A stretch of DNA of 64,000 bases from DASUCS01 sp041166745 (GCA_041166745.1 JBEEGH010000033.1:62001-126000), one strand, 5' to 3'. Shown: positions 15,563 through 24,485, counted from the stretch's first letter. The notes: generated from the letters alone by a model not told the origin. Numbers and translations are program-made.

Positions 15563-17626
15563 ATGAACGGTTACCGCATCGGGTGCGATGTCGGCGGCAC
15601 GTTCACCGACCTGATCTGCGTCACTCCGGCGGGCGAGGTCGTGCTCGACAAGACGCCGACCACGCTCGACGATCAATCGATCGGCGTGATGAACGGTATG
15701 CGGCAGCTCGCCGAGCGCTTCGGCCTGTCGCTCGAGGAGTTCTGCCATCAGCTCGAGATCGTCGTGCACGGAACCACGACGGCGGACAACACCATGATCG
15801 AGATGAACGGCGCCCCGACGGGCCTCCTCGTGACGCGAGGTCACCGCGACGAGATCGAGATGCGCCGGGTGCACAAGGAGGAGATCTGGGATCCGTCGTA
15901 CCCTGCGCCCGAACCGATCGCCCGGCGCCGAGTCCGCATTCCGATCCCGGAACGCTGCGCCTACGACGGCGAGGTCCTGCAGGAGCTCGACGAGGACGCC
16001 GTGCGCGCCGGTATCCGCCGGCTCAGGCAGTTCGGCTGTACGTCGATCGCGGTGATGTACCTGTTCTCGTTCGTGAACCCCGCGCACGAGCGCCGCACGC
16101 TCGAGCTCATCCGCGAGGAGTATCCCGAGGTCGAGCACGTCTCGCTCTCGCATGAGGTGATGTCCGCCGGGCCGGAATTCGAGCGCGTGTCGACCACGTT
16201 GGTGAATGCATATGTCGCTCCGAAGATCGCGCGCTACACGTCGCACCTCGTCGAGTCCCTGCGCTCCGCTGGCTTTGCCGGGTCCGTGCTGATCATGCAG
16301 GCGACCGGAGGCGTGATGCCTCCCGACTACGTCGCCAAGAAAGCCGTGACCTTGCTCGGCTCTGGCCCGACCGGAGGCGTGATGGGCTCCGCCGTCGCCG
16401 CGACGGCCGCAGGCGCACCCGACTTCGTCGCCGTCGACATGGGCGGTACGTCGTTCGACATCTGCCTCGTGCGGGGCGGACGGCCCGAGGTGAAGACCGA
16501 TCGCAACTGGCGCTACCGCTACTACATCGGCATCCCGATGGTCGACGTGCGATCGGTCGGCGCCGGGGGCGGCTCCATTGCGCGCGTGCGACAAGGGGCA
16601 TTGCTCGTCGGACCGGAGTCGGCGGGATCGTCGCCCGGCCCGGCGTGTTACGGACGGGGCGGAACGCACGCCACCGTCACCGATGCCGACGCCGTGCTCG
16701 GCTACCTGCCGATCGACAACTTTGCGGGCGGGCGCATGACGCTCGACGTCGACGCCGCGCGCGCTTCCATCGCCCGTGATGTGGCCGAGCCGCTCGGCAT
16801 CGAAGCCGTCGAGGCGGCTTGGGGGATCGAGCGAATCGTGAACGCGAACATGGCCAACGCCACGCGGCGCGTGCTGTCGTCGTATGGTGCGGATCCACGC
16901 GACCTCGCGGTGATCGCGTACGGCGGCAACGGACCGTTGCACGCGTGCGCGCTCGCCACCGAGCTCGGCGCCGCTCGCGTGCTCGTCCCGAAGGCCGCGC
17001 CCGCGTTCTCGGCACTCGGTCTCCTGGTGGCCGACTACGTGGTCGACGTGCTGCGCTCGTACGTCGTGCCCATCAGCCAGGTCGAGGTCGAGCGCCTGCG
17101 CGGTTTGATGGCCGAGGTGGCCGATGAGGTCGACAAGGAGCTCGCGCCGGCCGGTCTCCCCGAAGGCGCGGCCCACACCGAGCTGTACGTGCAGATGGCC
17201 TACGGCGGCCAGAACTCCGACATGTCGGTGCCCTGCCCCGAGGGCCTCTCCCTCAACGCCACCGGGTTGCTCGACCTCACACAGCGCTTCCACGATCTGC
17301 ACGAGTCCGATCGCGGGTTCGCGTTCCGTAACCAGCAACCACAGGTTCGCGGTGTGCGACTGATCGCGCGAGGCGAGACGACGAAGCCGGGGCATCTCGC
17401 CGAGCTCGGCACGGTCACCGACGCGGCGGCGGCACAGAAGGGGTCGCGACCCGTGTACTGGGGCACCGAGTTCGTCGACACGCCGGTCTTCGACGGACGG
17501 GTGCTCGGCGCCGGTGCCTCGATCGAAGGGCCCGCGCTCATCGAGGAGGCGTTCACGGTCGTCGCCGTCGCCCCTGGATGGCGTTGCGAGCTCGATGTCC
17601 ACGGCTCGTACGAGCTCACGCACTAG
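15563..17626 (+). CDS. hyuA: Hydantoinase A / oxoprolinase-type ATPase subunit
   Basis: A 687-aa actin-like ATPase subunit. The phosphate-binding loop GCDVGGTFTDL (about 5-15) and the second glycine-rich motif VDMGGTSFDICLVRGG are typical of HyuA, and GAGGGSIARV near residue 335 is the usual central motif. Together with HyuB it hydrolyses or carboxylates a substrate at ATP cost. ATG 15563 is preferred to GTG 15542 because GGAG lies 9 nt upstream. The stop is immediately followed by the next gene's ATG (17627), so hyuA and the gluconate-dehydrogenase-type subunit are probably coupled. Confidence 0.92.
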   Translation: MNGYRIGCDVGGTFTDLICVTPAGEVVLDKTPTTLDDQSIGVMNGMRQLAERFGLSLEEFCHQLEIVVHGTTTADNTMIEMNGAPTGLLVTRGHRDEIEMRRVHKEEIWDPSYPAPEPIARRRVRIPIPERCAYDGEVLQELDEDAVRAGIRRLRQFGCTSIAVMYLFSFVNPAHERRTLELIREEYPEVEHVSLSHEVMSAGPEFERVSTTLVNAYVAPKIARYTSHLVESLRSAGFAGSVLIMQATGGVMPPDYVAKKAVTLLGSGPTGGVMGSAVAATAAGAPDFVAVDMGGTSFDICLVRGGRPEVKTDRNWRYRYYIGIPMVDVRSVGAGGGSIARVRQGALLVGPESAGSSPGPACYGRGGTHATVTDADAVLGYLPIDNFAGGRMTLDVDAARASIARDVAEPLGIEAVEAAWGIERIVNANMANATRRVLSSYGADPRDLAVIAYGGNGPLHACALATELGAARVLVPKAAPAFSALGLLVADYVVDVLRSYVVPISQVEVERLRGLMAEVADEVDKELAPAGLPEGAAHTELYVQMAYGGQNSDMSVPCPEGLSLNATGLLDLTQRFHDLHESDRGFAFRNQQPQVRGVRLIARGETTKPGHLAELGTVTDAAAAQKGSRPVYWGTEFVDTPVFDGRVLGAGASIEGPALIEEAFTVVAVAPGWRCELDVHGSYELTH

Positions 17627-18235
17627 ATGCCGGCTCATTTCAGCGGGGCGGATCTCGCAATCGTCGCGGCGGCTGTCGATCGGCTCATCCCACCCGACGA
17701 TGCCGGGTGCCCGGGCGCGGCGGCGGCAGGGGTACCCGACTACATCGACACGTTCCTCGGCGCGTTCACGTTCGATCCGCCCCGCATCTTTGCCGGGGGC
17801 CCGTTCTCGGGCCGGTGGGGCGGCGAGGCCAGCTTCGACAACTGGCTGCCGCTCGGACCGATGGAAGAGCTGGCTTGGCGGACGCGCATCGAAGGCTCCG
17901 GCGGCCGGACCGAGCGTGAATTCAACGGCGCCGTCCTCGGCCTGCAACAGATCTATCGCGATGGCATCGCTGCGCTCGGCGCGGACTTCGCCGACGTCGA
18001 GGGCACCGAACAAGACCTGCGGCTGAACGCGTTGCCCGAGTTCAAGCGGCTGCTCTACCAACACGCGTGTGAGGGCATGTACGGCGATCCGGTCTACGGC
18101 GGCAACCGCGATGAGGTCGGTTGGACGATGATCGGCTGGCTGGGCGACATCCAACCGCGCGGGTACACGAAGGAAGAAGTCGAGAGCCGCGAGAAGCTCG
18201 AGATCCGTCCCCCGAACGGCAATTCCAGTGCATAG
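17627..18235 (+). CDS. Gluconate 2-dehydrogenase subunit 3 family protein
   Basis: A 202-aa protein of the small-subunit family (gluconate_2-dh3), recognisable from LAIVAAAVDRLIPPDDAGCPGAAAAGVPDYID at the N-terminus and the EFKRLLYQHACEGMYGDPVYGGN segment near residues 140-165. Such subunits partner GMC flavoproteins in membrane-linked dehydrogenases; the GMC gene follows directly. No Tat signal is visible, unlike many relatives, so the complex may be cytoplasmic. ATG starts one base after the hyuA stop. Its last codons and TAG stop lie inside the 19-bp inverted repeat 18224-18265, so the hairpin could modulate how much of the transcript continues to the GMC gene. Confidence 0.85.
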   Translation: MPAHFSGADLAIVAAAVDRLIPPDDAGCPGAAAAGVPDYIDTFLGAFTFDPPRIFAGGPFSGRWGGEASFDNWLPLGPMEELAWRTRIEGSGGRTEREFNGAVLGLQQIYRDGIAALGADFADVEGTEQDLRLNALPEFKRLLYQHACEGMYGDPVYGGNRDEVGWTMIGWLGDIQPRGYTKEEVESREKLEIRPPNGNSSA

Positions 18236-18265
18236 CAACACAAAAATGTGTTGCTATGCACTGGA
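18224..18265. repeat. Perfect 19-bp inverted repeat with AAAA loop
   Basis: TCCAGTGCATAGCAACACA (18224-18242), AAAA, then its exact reverse complement (18247-18265). It contains the stop codon of the upstream gene and ends 17 bp before the GMC start. A related hairpin is at 28598-28637. Attenuator, intrinsic terminator or mobile palindromic repeat are all possible. Confidence 0.85.
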
Positions 18266-18282
18266 TTTGGACGGAGTGCGTT

Positions 18283-20004
18283 GTGGCTGATCTCGATTGT
18301 GATGCGGTCATCGTCGGGTCGGGGCCGGGCGGGTCGACGTTCGCCGACGTGCTCACTGCCGCCGGATGGTCGGTGATCGTGCTCGAGAAGGGCCGCAACC
18401 ACCTCATCTCGCTCGAGCCGCCGTTCGAACCGTCTGGCGACCTGTCGAATGACGAGATCAAGTTCCTGCGCCGGCACTTCCTCGGGCCGGATCCATTCCT
18501 CGAACCCCGCACCTACCGTCGTACTGCGGCCGACGGCGAGCGTCTCTTCACCGGCGAGGTCAACAGCCTGCCCACGACCGTCGGCGGTGGCGGCTTCCAC
18601 GCCGACGGCAAGCTCCCCCGCTTTCGCGAGGAGGACTTCCACCTGCTCTCGGCTCGCGGCCCGATCGACGGCGCGACGATCGCAGACTGGCCCATCGAGT
18701 ACGACGAGCTGGAGCCGCACTACGCGATCGCCGAGCGGCTGATCGGCACCGCGGGCGACGCCGGCAAGAACCCGTTCGAAGCGTGGCGCAGCGGTCCGTA
18801 CCCGATGCCTCCGGGGCCCGACATGTTCGGCGCGATCCTCACGTCGGAAGCCGCAGAGAAGCGAGGACTGCATCCGTACCGCGCGCCGACGGGCGTGAAC
18901 TCGATCTTCTACGACGACCGTCCGCCCTGTAACAACTGCGGGTTCTGCGGGCACTTCGGTTGCCCGATCCACGCGAAGGGTGATCCCATTTCGTCGCTGC
19001 GACGGGCGCTCCGTACCGGAAGGTGCGAAGTGCGGCCCGAGTCGTACGTGAAAGAGATCGTGCTCGACGCCAGCGGCCGGCGCGCCACTGGCGTGCGGTA
19101 TCTCGACATCGCGAACGGCAACGCCGAGCGCGAGGTACGGGCGTCGCACGTCGTCGTCGCGGGCGGCGCGTTCGAGACACCGCGCCTGTTACTGCGCTGC
19201 GGCGTCGGCAATTCGTCCGATCTCGTGGGCCGCAACCTGACGTACCACTTCCAGACCTTCTCGGTCGGCATCTTCCCGTTCTCGATTCACGGTGAGCGGG
19301 GCCGCAGTGTCACGCACCACCACGACGACTTCATCGTGCCCGGCCCGGATGAGATGGCCGCCGCCCGAGCGGCGGGCCTGCCCTGGATTCGTGGTGGCAC
19401 CGTCGAACACGGGGGCGGCGGTACGCCGTTGCAGGAGGCATCGACCTATCCTCCCGGCCCGCAGCACGCGATCTCGATGCGCGACTCGGCCATCCGCGAT
19501 CGCTTGTTCGCGTTCACGTTGCAAGCGGAAGACCTGCCGCAACACGGCAACCGTGTCGACCTCGACCCCACGGTGGTCGACGCGTGGGGCTTCCCCGCCG
19601 GCCGGGTCACCTACGCACCGCACAAACACGAGATCGTGACCTCAGATCACTTCGCTCCGATCCTCGAACAAGTGATGCGGGACGCCGGTGCAGACTTCGC
19701 GTTCTCGACGACGTCACCGCCTCAAGGCGACCTCGACCTGTTCGACATCAGCCCGCTCGGTGTCGCGCCGGCGTCGCGACACACGATGGGCACCTGCCGC
19801 ATGGGTGACGACGCGCGTACGTCGGTGGTCGACGGCGATGGCCGTTTCCACGACGTGGAGAACATGCTGTGCGCCGACTCTTCGGTGTTCGTGACATCGT
19901 CGGGCTACAACCCCACGCTGACACTCGTTGCGCTCGCTCACCGCGCTGCCTGCAAGCTCGCGGGCGTGGACGTCGAGCCGACGACGCCGATGGACTTCTC
20001 GTGA
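18283..20004 (+). CDS. GMC-family FAD-dependent dehydrogenase (large subunit)
   Basis: A 573-aa flavoprotein. The FAD Rossmann motif GSGPGG is at 12-17 and the Glu that binds the adenosine ribose follows in VLEKG; the GMC C-terminal domain ends with the SSGYNPTLTLVALAHR segment. A cysteine-rich stretch NNCGFCGHFGC (about 218-228) is shared with gluconate/fructose-type dehydrogenase large subunits. With the preceding subunit-3 gene it should form a two-component alcohol or polyol dehydrogenase; no cytochrome c subunit is visible. GTG 18283 has ACGGAG 6 nt upstream; an ATG at 18256 is inside the inverted repeat and less likely. Stop overlaps the next start (GTGA). Confidence 0.9.
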   Translation: MADLDCDAVIVGSGPGGSTFADVLTAAGWSVIVLEKGRNHLISLEPPFEPSGDLSNDEIKFLRRHFLGPDPFLEPRTYRRTAADGERLFTGEVNSLPTTVGGGGFHADGKLPRFREEDFHLLSARGPIDGATIADWPIEYDELEPHYAIAERLIGTAGDAGKNPFEAWRSGPYPMPPGPDMFGAILTSEAAEKRGLHPYRAPTGVNSIFYDDRPPCNNCGFCGHFGCPIHAKGDPISSLRRALRTGRCEVRPESYVKEIVLDASGRRATGVRYLDIANGNAEREVRASHVVVAGGAFETPRLLLRCGVGNSSDLVGRNLTYHFQTFSVGIFPFSIHGERGRSVTHHHDDFIVPGPDEMAAARAAGLPWIRGGTVEHGGGGTPLQEASTYPPGPQHAISMRDSAIRDRLFAFTLQAEDLPQHGNRVDLDPTVVDAWGFPAGRVTYAPHKHEIVTSDHFAPILEQVMRDAGADFAFSTTSPPQGDLDLFDISPLGVAPASRHTMGTCRMGDDARTSVVDGDGRFHDVENMLCADSSVFVTSSGYNPTLTLVALAHRAACKLAGVDVEPTTPMDFS

Positions 20005-20606
20005 CGGAGGTGCTGTTGGCGCAGGGCGACGGAAGGCTCGAAGTGCTCCGAGGCTGCGGCTCGTTCACGCCGAGCGGCGCGGCCTGGCTGCTGCTCGATC
20101 GTGACGACGTCTTCACCACAACGGGCGTGTCCGCGCTGGTCGCGCCCGGCGACACGTTCGACGTCGAAGACGACGTCGAGTGGATCGCCGTCGTGCGGCC
20201 GGGTGCGTCGGTCGACACGCGCACGATCGACGCGACCGAAGTGGTCGTCGAGCAACGGGGCGAAGGGCCGACGGCGCGCACCGTGCGTACCTACGTGGGC
20301 GAAGGGCCGCTCATCTGCGGCGAGACGATCAACCCGCCAGGAGGGTGGTCGAGCTGGCCACCGCACCGGCACGAGCACGAGGAGGTCTACCTGTACCGCT
20401 TCGACGCGCCTGAGGGATTCGGCGTGCAGATGGTGTACGAAGACGATCCGAGCGAGCCGTCGATCGTCCGCGACGGTCACATCGAGCGCATCCGCGGGAT
20501 GTATCACCCGGTGGTGGCGTCGCCGAAGTCGTCGATGCTGTACGTGTGGGCGCTGGCGGGTGAGTCGATGACGCTCACACCCGAGCCCGACCCGCGCTAC
20601 ACCTAG
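20001..20606 (+). CDS. IolB/KduI-like cupin isomerase
   Basis: A 201-aa protein resembling 5-deoxy-glucuronate isomerase. It has the ETINPPGGWSSWPPHRHE block with metal-ligand candidates H122, H124 and E127/E128, and a later MYHPVVASPKS segment with H169. It is some 60-70 residues shorter than typical IolB, lacking much of the N-terminal cupin half, so it is a divergent family member and inositol breakdown should not be assumed. GTG 20001 overlaps the GMC stop by 4 nt. Position in the hydantoinase/GMC run suggests it isomerises an oxidised polyol or uronate-like intermediate there. Confidence 0.72.
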   Translation: MTEVLLAQGDGRLEVLRGCGSFTPSGAAWLLLDRDDVFTTTGVSALVAPGDTFDVEDDVEWIAVVRPGASVDTRTIDATEVVVEQRGEGPTARTVRTYVGEGPLICGETINPPGGWSSWPPHRHEHEEVYLYRFDAPEGFGVQMVYEDDPSEPSIVRDGHIERIRGMYHPVVASPKSSMLYVWALAGESMTLTPEPDPRYT

Positions 20607-20609
20607 GCA

Positions 20610-21341
20610 ATGGACTACCTCGACTCGATTCAGCGCGAGAGCGATGCCTTCTACGCCGCCGCGGCCGGGGCCGACCCGACCCTTGGTGTGCCGAGCTGCC
20701 CGGGTTGGGACATCGCCGATCTGGTGTGGCACCTCGGTGAGGTGCACTGGTTCTGGGCCACCGACATCGAGCTGCGCGCGAGCGATCCGGAAGCCATCGA
20801 GAAGGGCAAGCCGCAACGACCCGCGGACTACCACGAGCTCATCGCGTGGGGCCGATCGCAACTCGAGCGGATGCTGTCGGTGCTCACCGCGACACCGGAC
20901 GACGTCACCGTCTGGACGTGGGCGCTGGAGGAGAAGGATCACACGGTCGGGTTCATCCGCCGGCACCAGGTGCAGGAAGCCGCGGTCCATCGATGGGACA
21001 TGCAGAACGCGGCAACGCAGGCGGCTCCCGATCCGGTCGACCCCGCGGTCGCGGCTGACTCGATCGATGAGCTCTTCAGCTTCACCTTGCCATGGGGCGT
21101 CAACAAGAAGAAGCCACTCACGGGCTCAGTGCACGTCCACTGCACCGACACCGAGGGCGAGTGGTTCATCCATCCCGACGGCCGCGTCGAACGCGTTCAC
21201 GCTAAGGGCGACGTCGCTGTGCGCGGCACGGCATCCGACCTGCTGCTCGTGCTCTTCACGCGAGTCGGCATCGACACCTTGGAGCTCATCGGCAACGAGT
21301 CACTCGCCCGCAAGCTCGTCGAAGCCATCAACACCGAATAG
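20610..21341 (+). CDS. Maleylpyruvate isomerase family mycothiol-dependent enzyme
   Basis: A complete 243-aa member of the TIGR03083 family. CPGWDIADLVWHLGEVHWFW (about 30-49) and RHQVQEAAVHRWDMQ (about 125-139) give the three-His metal site of the DinB-like N-terminal fold, and the C-terminal about 90 residues form the MDMPI_C-type domain. Family members catalyse mycothiol-dependent isomerisation or are of unknown role. It starts 4 bp after the IolB-like stop and ends the plus-strand cluster; the convergent lipoprotein stops 3 bp away with no terminator between. Confidence 0.85.
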   Translation: MDYLDSIQRESDAFYAAAAGADPTLGVPSCPGWDIADLVWHLGEVHWFWATDIELRASDPEAIEKGKPQRPADYHELIAWGRSQLERMLSVLTATPDDVTVWTWALEEKDHTVGFIRRHQVQEAAVHRWDMQNAATQAAPDPVDPAVAADSIDELFSFTLPWGVNKKKPLTGSVHVHCTDTEGEWFIHPDGRVERVHAKGDVAVRGTASDLLLVLFTRVGIDTLELIGNESLARKLVEAINTE

Positions 21342-21344
21342 CGG

Positions 21345-22067
21345 TCAGCAGTTCTCGTAGCCACTGCCAGGGTTGGGGACGTTCGGGATCGAGGGGTCGA
21401 CGACCTCGATGTGCACGTGCGGCCATGCGGGGTCGACGACGCGCAACTCGTCGACCTGCGATGCGAACGGCAGCTGCCGGGCGTTGGGCGCGATGACCGT
21501 TTCACCCTGGACGACGCGATCGCCGTTCCCGACGTTGAGGCCCGTGATGTGCAGCACCTTCACGCGCCACCCCGGATGATCGTCCGGCTCGATGTTGATG
21601 AAGTAGTCGAACAACCCGCAGTAGAGGTCGTAGCTTCCCGAGCTCACGACGACTCCGGACACCGGCGCGCGGATCTCGGATTCTGGATCGACGACCACAT
21701 CCGCCGCGCTCTGCGGATCCGACAGACGGTCGCGGGTTTCCATCGGAGTCGCCGGGATGCCGGTGGCCAGCGCTTCGATGCGACGCGCTCCCTCGTTGTT
21801 CGACTGGTGGAAGCCGATGCGCTCGACCCGCGGCGAGGGGTAGTGCAACGTCACGTCGTCCGCCACCCCGAAGGCGATCCACTGCTGTTCGATGACGACG
21901 CGAGTCGGAGGCGGCGGGGCTGTGGTCGTTGTCGGCTCGGTCGTCGTCGTGGTCGTGGTCGTGGTCGTGCTGGCTGAGGTGGTCGTCGAGACGGGCGCCG
22001 TGGTTCCGCCGGCGGAAGCGCACGCCGTCAGCAGGAGCACCAAGACACATGCGGCGGCCCGGCTCAT
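21345..22067 (-). CDS. Lipoprotein with M23-like (LysM/endopeptidase-type) domain
   Basis: A 240-aa secreted lipoprotein. Signal peptide with lipobox LLTAC (Cys16), then a Thr-rich linker (a run of about ten Thr, encoded by acg/acc repeats) to residue 55. The C-terminal domain contains APVSGVV and VHIEV segments reminiscent of M23 peptidase cores, but the catalytic HxH and first-His/Asp pair are not convincingly complete, so it may be a non-catalytic relative. ATG 22067 has TGGAGG upstream. Divergent from the KARI-like gene across 27 bp. Confidence 0.65.
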   Translation of the reverse strand: MSRAAACVLVLLLTACASAGGTTAPVSTTTSASTTTTTTTTTTEPTTTTAPPPPTRVVIEQQWIAFGVADDVTLHYPSPRVERIGFHQSNNEGARRIEALATGIPATPMETRDRLSDPQSAADVVVDPESEIRAPVSGVVVSSGSYDLYCGLFDYFINIEPDDHPGWRVKVLHITGLNVGNGDRVVQGETVIAPNARQLPFASQVDELRVVDPAWPHVHIEVVDPSIPNVPNPGSGYENC

Positions 22068-22094
22068 CGCCTCCAGGTTACGTAGGGTTCGGCA

Positions 22095-23069
22095 ATGAGC
22101 GAGATCGTCTATGAGAGCGATGCTGACCTCAGCGCGATTGCCGGACAGTGCGTCGCCGTTGTGGGCTATGGGAACCAGGGCCGTTCGTGGGCGCTGAACC
22201 TCCGGGATTCTGGGGTGGATGTGGTCGTGTGCGTACGGGCCGACGACACCCGCGCCAGCGCGGAGGCCGACGGGTTCGCGACCAGCGACGTAGAGGCGGC
22301 AAGCGACGCCGACGTCATCTGTCTGCTCGTGCCCGACGACATCATCTCGACACTGCCGATCACCCCGCGGGCCGACTCGTTGGTGATCGTCGCGAGCGGT
22401 TACACACTCGCGTTCGGGCGGCTCACTCCGCCCGGCGACGCCGGGATGGTCGCGCCCCGGATGCTCGGGCCGGAGGTGCGCCGGTGTTACGAGGAAGGTG
22501 TCGGCTTCATCACCGCAGTCGGTGTCGAGCGCGACGAAACCGGTACGGCACGGGCCCGAACGCTGGCAATCGCCAAGGCGATCGGTGGTCTGCGGCAAGG
22601 GGCGCTGCCGTTGACGCCGATGCAGGAAGCGGTCCTCGATCTCGGCGTCGAGCAGGCACTCTCGCCCATCCTCCGAAAGGTCAACGAGTCATTCATCGGC
22701 GTGATGATGGAGCACGGAATCCCCATCGAAGCGATCCTCACCGAACTGTTCCTTTCGGGCGAGGTCGAGCGCACCTATCGACTCGTGCGGCTCGAAGGCG
22801 GCGCGGCGCAGACGTTGCATCACTCACCGACGAGTCAATACGGCCAGCTCTCGCGGGTCGGCCGGTACGACCATCTCGATGTCGCCGCGACGATCCGGGA
22901 GCTCATGGAGGACATCACGTCGGGACGTTTTGCCGACGAGTGGGACGCTGAGCGTGAAGCCGGCTACCCGGTGCTCGAAGCACTGCGCAGCAAAGCGCTG
23001 GCTCCCGAGATCCTCGAGTTCGAGGAAGACATGCGTACGAAGCTCGGCGAGCGAGCCGTACGCCACTGA
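22095..23069 (+). CDS. KARI-like (IlvC-family) NAD(P)-dependent reductase with altered active-site loop
   Basis: A 324-aa protein with the two-domain architecture of class I ketol-acid reductoisomerase. The cofactor loop is GYGNQGR (24-30). The helical domain keeps acidic residues D182 and E186 (LDLGVEQ, compare DLFGEQ in IlvC), a later E217 and the SPTSQYG segment. The usual KGPGH loop after MVAP is replaced by RMLGP (122-126), removing the conserved Lys and His. A role in valine/isoleucine synthesis is therefore doubtful; reduction of another 2-keto or 2-hydroxy acid is likelier. It is a lone gene, not next to ilvB/ilvH/ilvD. ATG 22095 follows TACGTA by 10 nt, so leaderless transcription is possible. 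Confidence 0.82.
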   Translation: MSEIVYESDADLSAIAGQCVAVVGYGNQGRSWALNLRDSGVDVVVCVRADDTRASAEADGFATSDVEAASDADVICLLVPDDIISTLPITPRADSLVIVASGYTLAFGRLTPPGDAGMVAPRMLGPEVRRCYEEGVGFITAVGVERDETGTARARTLAIAKAIGGLRQGALPLTPMQEAVLDLGVEQALSPILRKVNESFIGVMMEHGIPIEAILTELFLSGEVERTYRLVRLEGGAAQTLHHSPTSQYGQLSRVGRYDHLDVAATIRELMEDITSGRFADEWDAEREAGYPVLEALRSKALAPEILEFEEDMRTKLGERAVRH

Positions 23070-23073
23070 TCGG

Positions 23074-23652
23074 TCACGCGGGCGCGGGCGGTTCCCACGG
23101 CTGCATCCACGGCGTCGGCGGCCACTGCTCGGCGGCCGCCATCAACGGGAAGGCGGAGGCACCGTCCAACGATTCGCGCACGATGTCGCCGTGCCCGGCA
23201 TGGCGGGCGGTCTCCTGGATCACGTGCAGCAACACCCACCGCACCGACCAGGCGTCGATGTCGTCGGGGAACCACGGAACACCCTTCGGCACGGGCACCG
23301 CCTGTGCGAGATCGTCGATGCCTGCGATGACCCGTTCGGTCTCGGCCGCGACACCGTCGTAGGCAGCAAGCACGTCGGCCAGCGTCTCATCGGGCCCCAT
23401 ACGAAAGTTCGCCTCGTAGTCCGTCGGTGAGCCCTCCGGGCCGCGCTGCATCACCATGTCGATCCAGTGCTTCTCGACCGCGGCGACGTGCTTGATGAGC
23501 CCGCCGACGCTCAGTGCGCTGGCCGACGGTGTGGCGCGGGCCTGTTCGTCGGTGAGCCCGTAGGCGGCGATGCGGATCACCGATCGCATCTGCGCGAGAT
23601 AGGCGAGCAGACCTTCACGTTCGTCGGCAACGGGAGGAACCATGCCTGGCAT
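23074..23652 (-). CDS. DinB-like DUF664 protein (putative mycothiol transferase)
   Basis: A 192-aa DUF664/DinB-fold protein. The three putative metal-binding His positions are LIKHVAAVEKHW (about 56-67) and HVIQETARHAGHGD near the C-terminus (about 147-160), as in actinobacterial Mst-type thiol transferases. Start ATG 23652 (a second ATG at 23643 is in frame). It follows the hotdog gene by 11 bp on the same strand and is probably co-transcribed. Function within the family is uncertain; detoxification with mycothiol or another thiol is the usual suggestion. Confidence 0.8.
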   Translation of the reverse strand: MPGMVPPVADEREGLLAYLAQMRSVIRIAAYGLTDEQARATPSASALSVGGLIKHVAAVEKHWIDMVMQRGPEGSPTDYEANFRMGPDETLADVLAAYDGVAAETERVIAGIDDLAQAVPVPKGVPWFPDDIDAWSVRWVLLHVIQETARHAGHGDIVRESLDGASAFPLMAAAEQWPPTPWMQPWEPPAPA

Positions 23653-23663
23653 GGCGAGCGAAC

Positions 23664-24473
23664 CTACTGCACCTGGCGGGGAGCGTAGATAGCGGTGTGT
23701 GTGATTCGCGTCGCCAGTCCGTCGGCAACGATCACGGCAACGTCGAGCGTGACGAATCGGTGGCCTTTGTGTTCCCACTCCGCGGTCACGATCGCGCTCG
23801 TCGAGACGGAGTCGCCGTCGTTCACCAGCCGGTGATGCTGTGCTGCCGATTCGACGTGGATCCACGGCCCCAGTCGAACGTTGCGCGACAAGACATAGTT
23901 CGCGTCGCGCAGCACCCATCCGGGATGCGCAACTCGCGCTGTGCGATACAACGACAGCGTCTCGCGCACGTCGTCGAGGTACTCATCCGCTCGGTCGGCG
24001 TGGAACCCGTGGCGATTCAACCCGAACTGGCGACCCACGGGCAGCGTCGTCGGCGATGCGACCGGAGGAGACTCGGCCTGCAACACCTCCATCCACCGAT
24101 CGATGGCCGGAGGCTCGGGCCCGAGGCGAGGCAGTGACGCTTCGCCGGTCGCACACACGTCGTCGTCGGAGTTGCGGAGCTCCAGGCGCGTGCGCACGCC
24201 GTCGTCGTCCTCGCCCTGGTCAAGGGGCAGGACTCGAATGGTGTCGCCTTCGTAGACCGGCCGCGAAAACCGCGCCTGCATCGTGCCACGCTCGAGCCAA
24301 TCGAGACCCCACGCTTCTGCCGGCGGATGGGTGAGGTACGCGTACAGATCGACGCCGGGAACGAGACCCCCGCCGAAGCCGAACCGTCGCGCCACCTCGT
24401 CGTCGTGGATCTTGTTGCCCGAGTGGGTGGCGGTGTTGTGGGCCTGCAGCTCCCAACTGGCCAACATCGTCAT
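23664..24473 (-). CDS. Hotdog-fold (MaoC/FAS1-like) hydratase or thioesterase
   Basis: A 269-aa protein with two hotdog-like halves. The N-terminal half contains KIHDDEVARRFGFGGGLVPGVDLYAYLTHP, which resembles the R-hydratase motif of MaoC proteins, and the C-terminal half has AEWEHKGHRFVTLDVAV. Relatives hydrate trans-2-enoyl-CoA or hydrolyse thioesters; which applies here is not visible. ATG 24473. It heads a short minus-strand pair with the DUF664 gene; the GNAT gene ends 12 bp upstream on the same strand and may be in the same operon. Confidence 0.75.
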   Translation of the reverse strand: MTMLASWELQAHNTATHSGNKIHDDEVARRFGFGGGLVPGVDLYAYLTHPPAEAWGLDWLERGTMQARFSRPVYEGDTIRVLPLDQGEDDDGVRTRLELRNSDDDVCATGEASLPRLGPEPPAIDRWMEVLQAESPPVASPTTLPVGRQFGLNRHGFHADRADEYLDDVRETLSLYRTARVAHPGWVLRDANYVLSRNVRLGPWIHVESAAQHHRLVNDGDSVSTSAIVTAEWEHKGHRFVTLDVAVIVADGLATRITHTAIYAPRQVQ

Positions 24474-24485
24474 GTCAGCAGCCTG

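Noticed and set aside
15410..18241. A 943-codon open frame antisense to hyuB/hyuA
   Set aside because: It mirrors the real genes in a high-GC genome, has no domain, signal peptide or Shine-Dalgarno, and its composition is Arg/Val-rich noise.
22095..23069. Annotating as ilvC
   Set aside because: The KGPGH motif is missing and no branched-chain biosynthesis genes are nearby.
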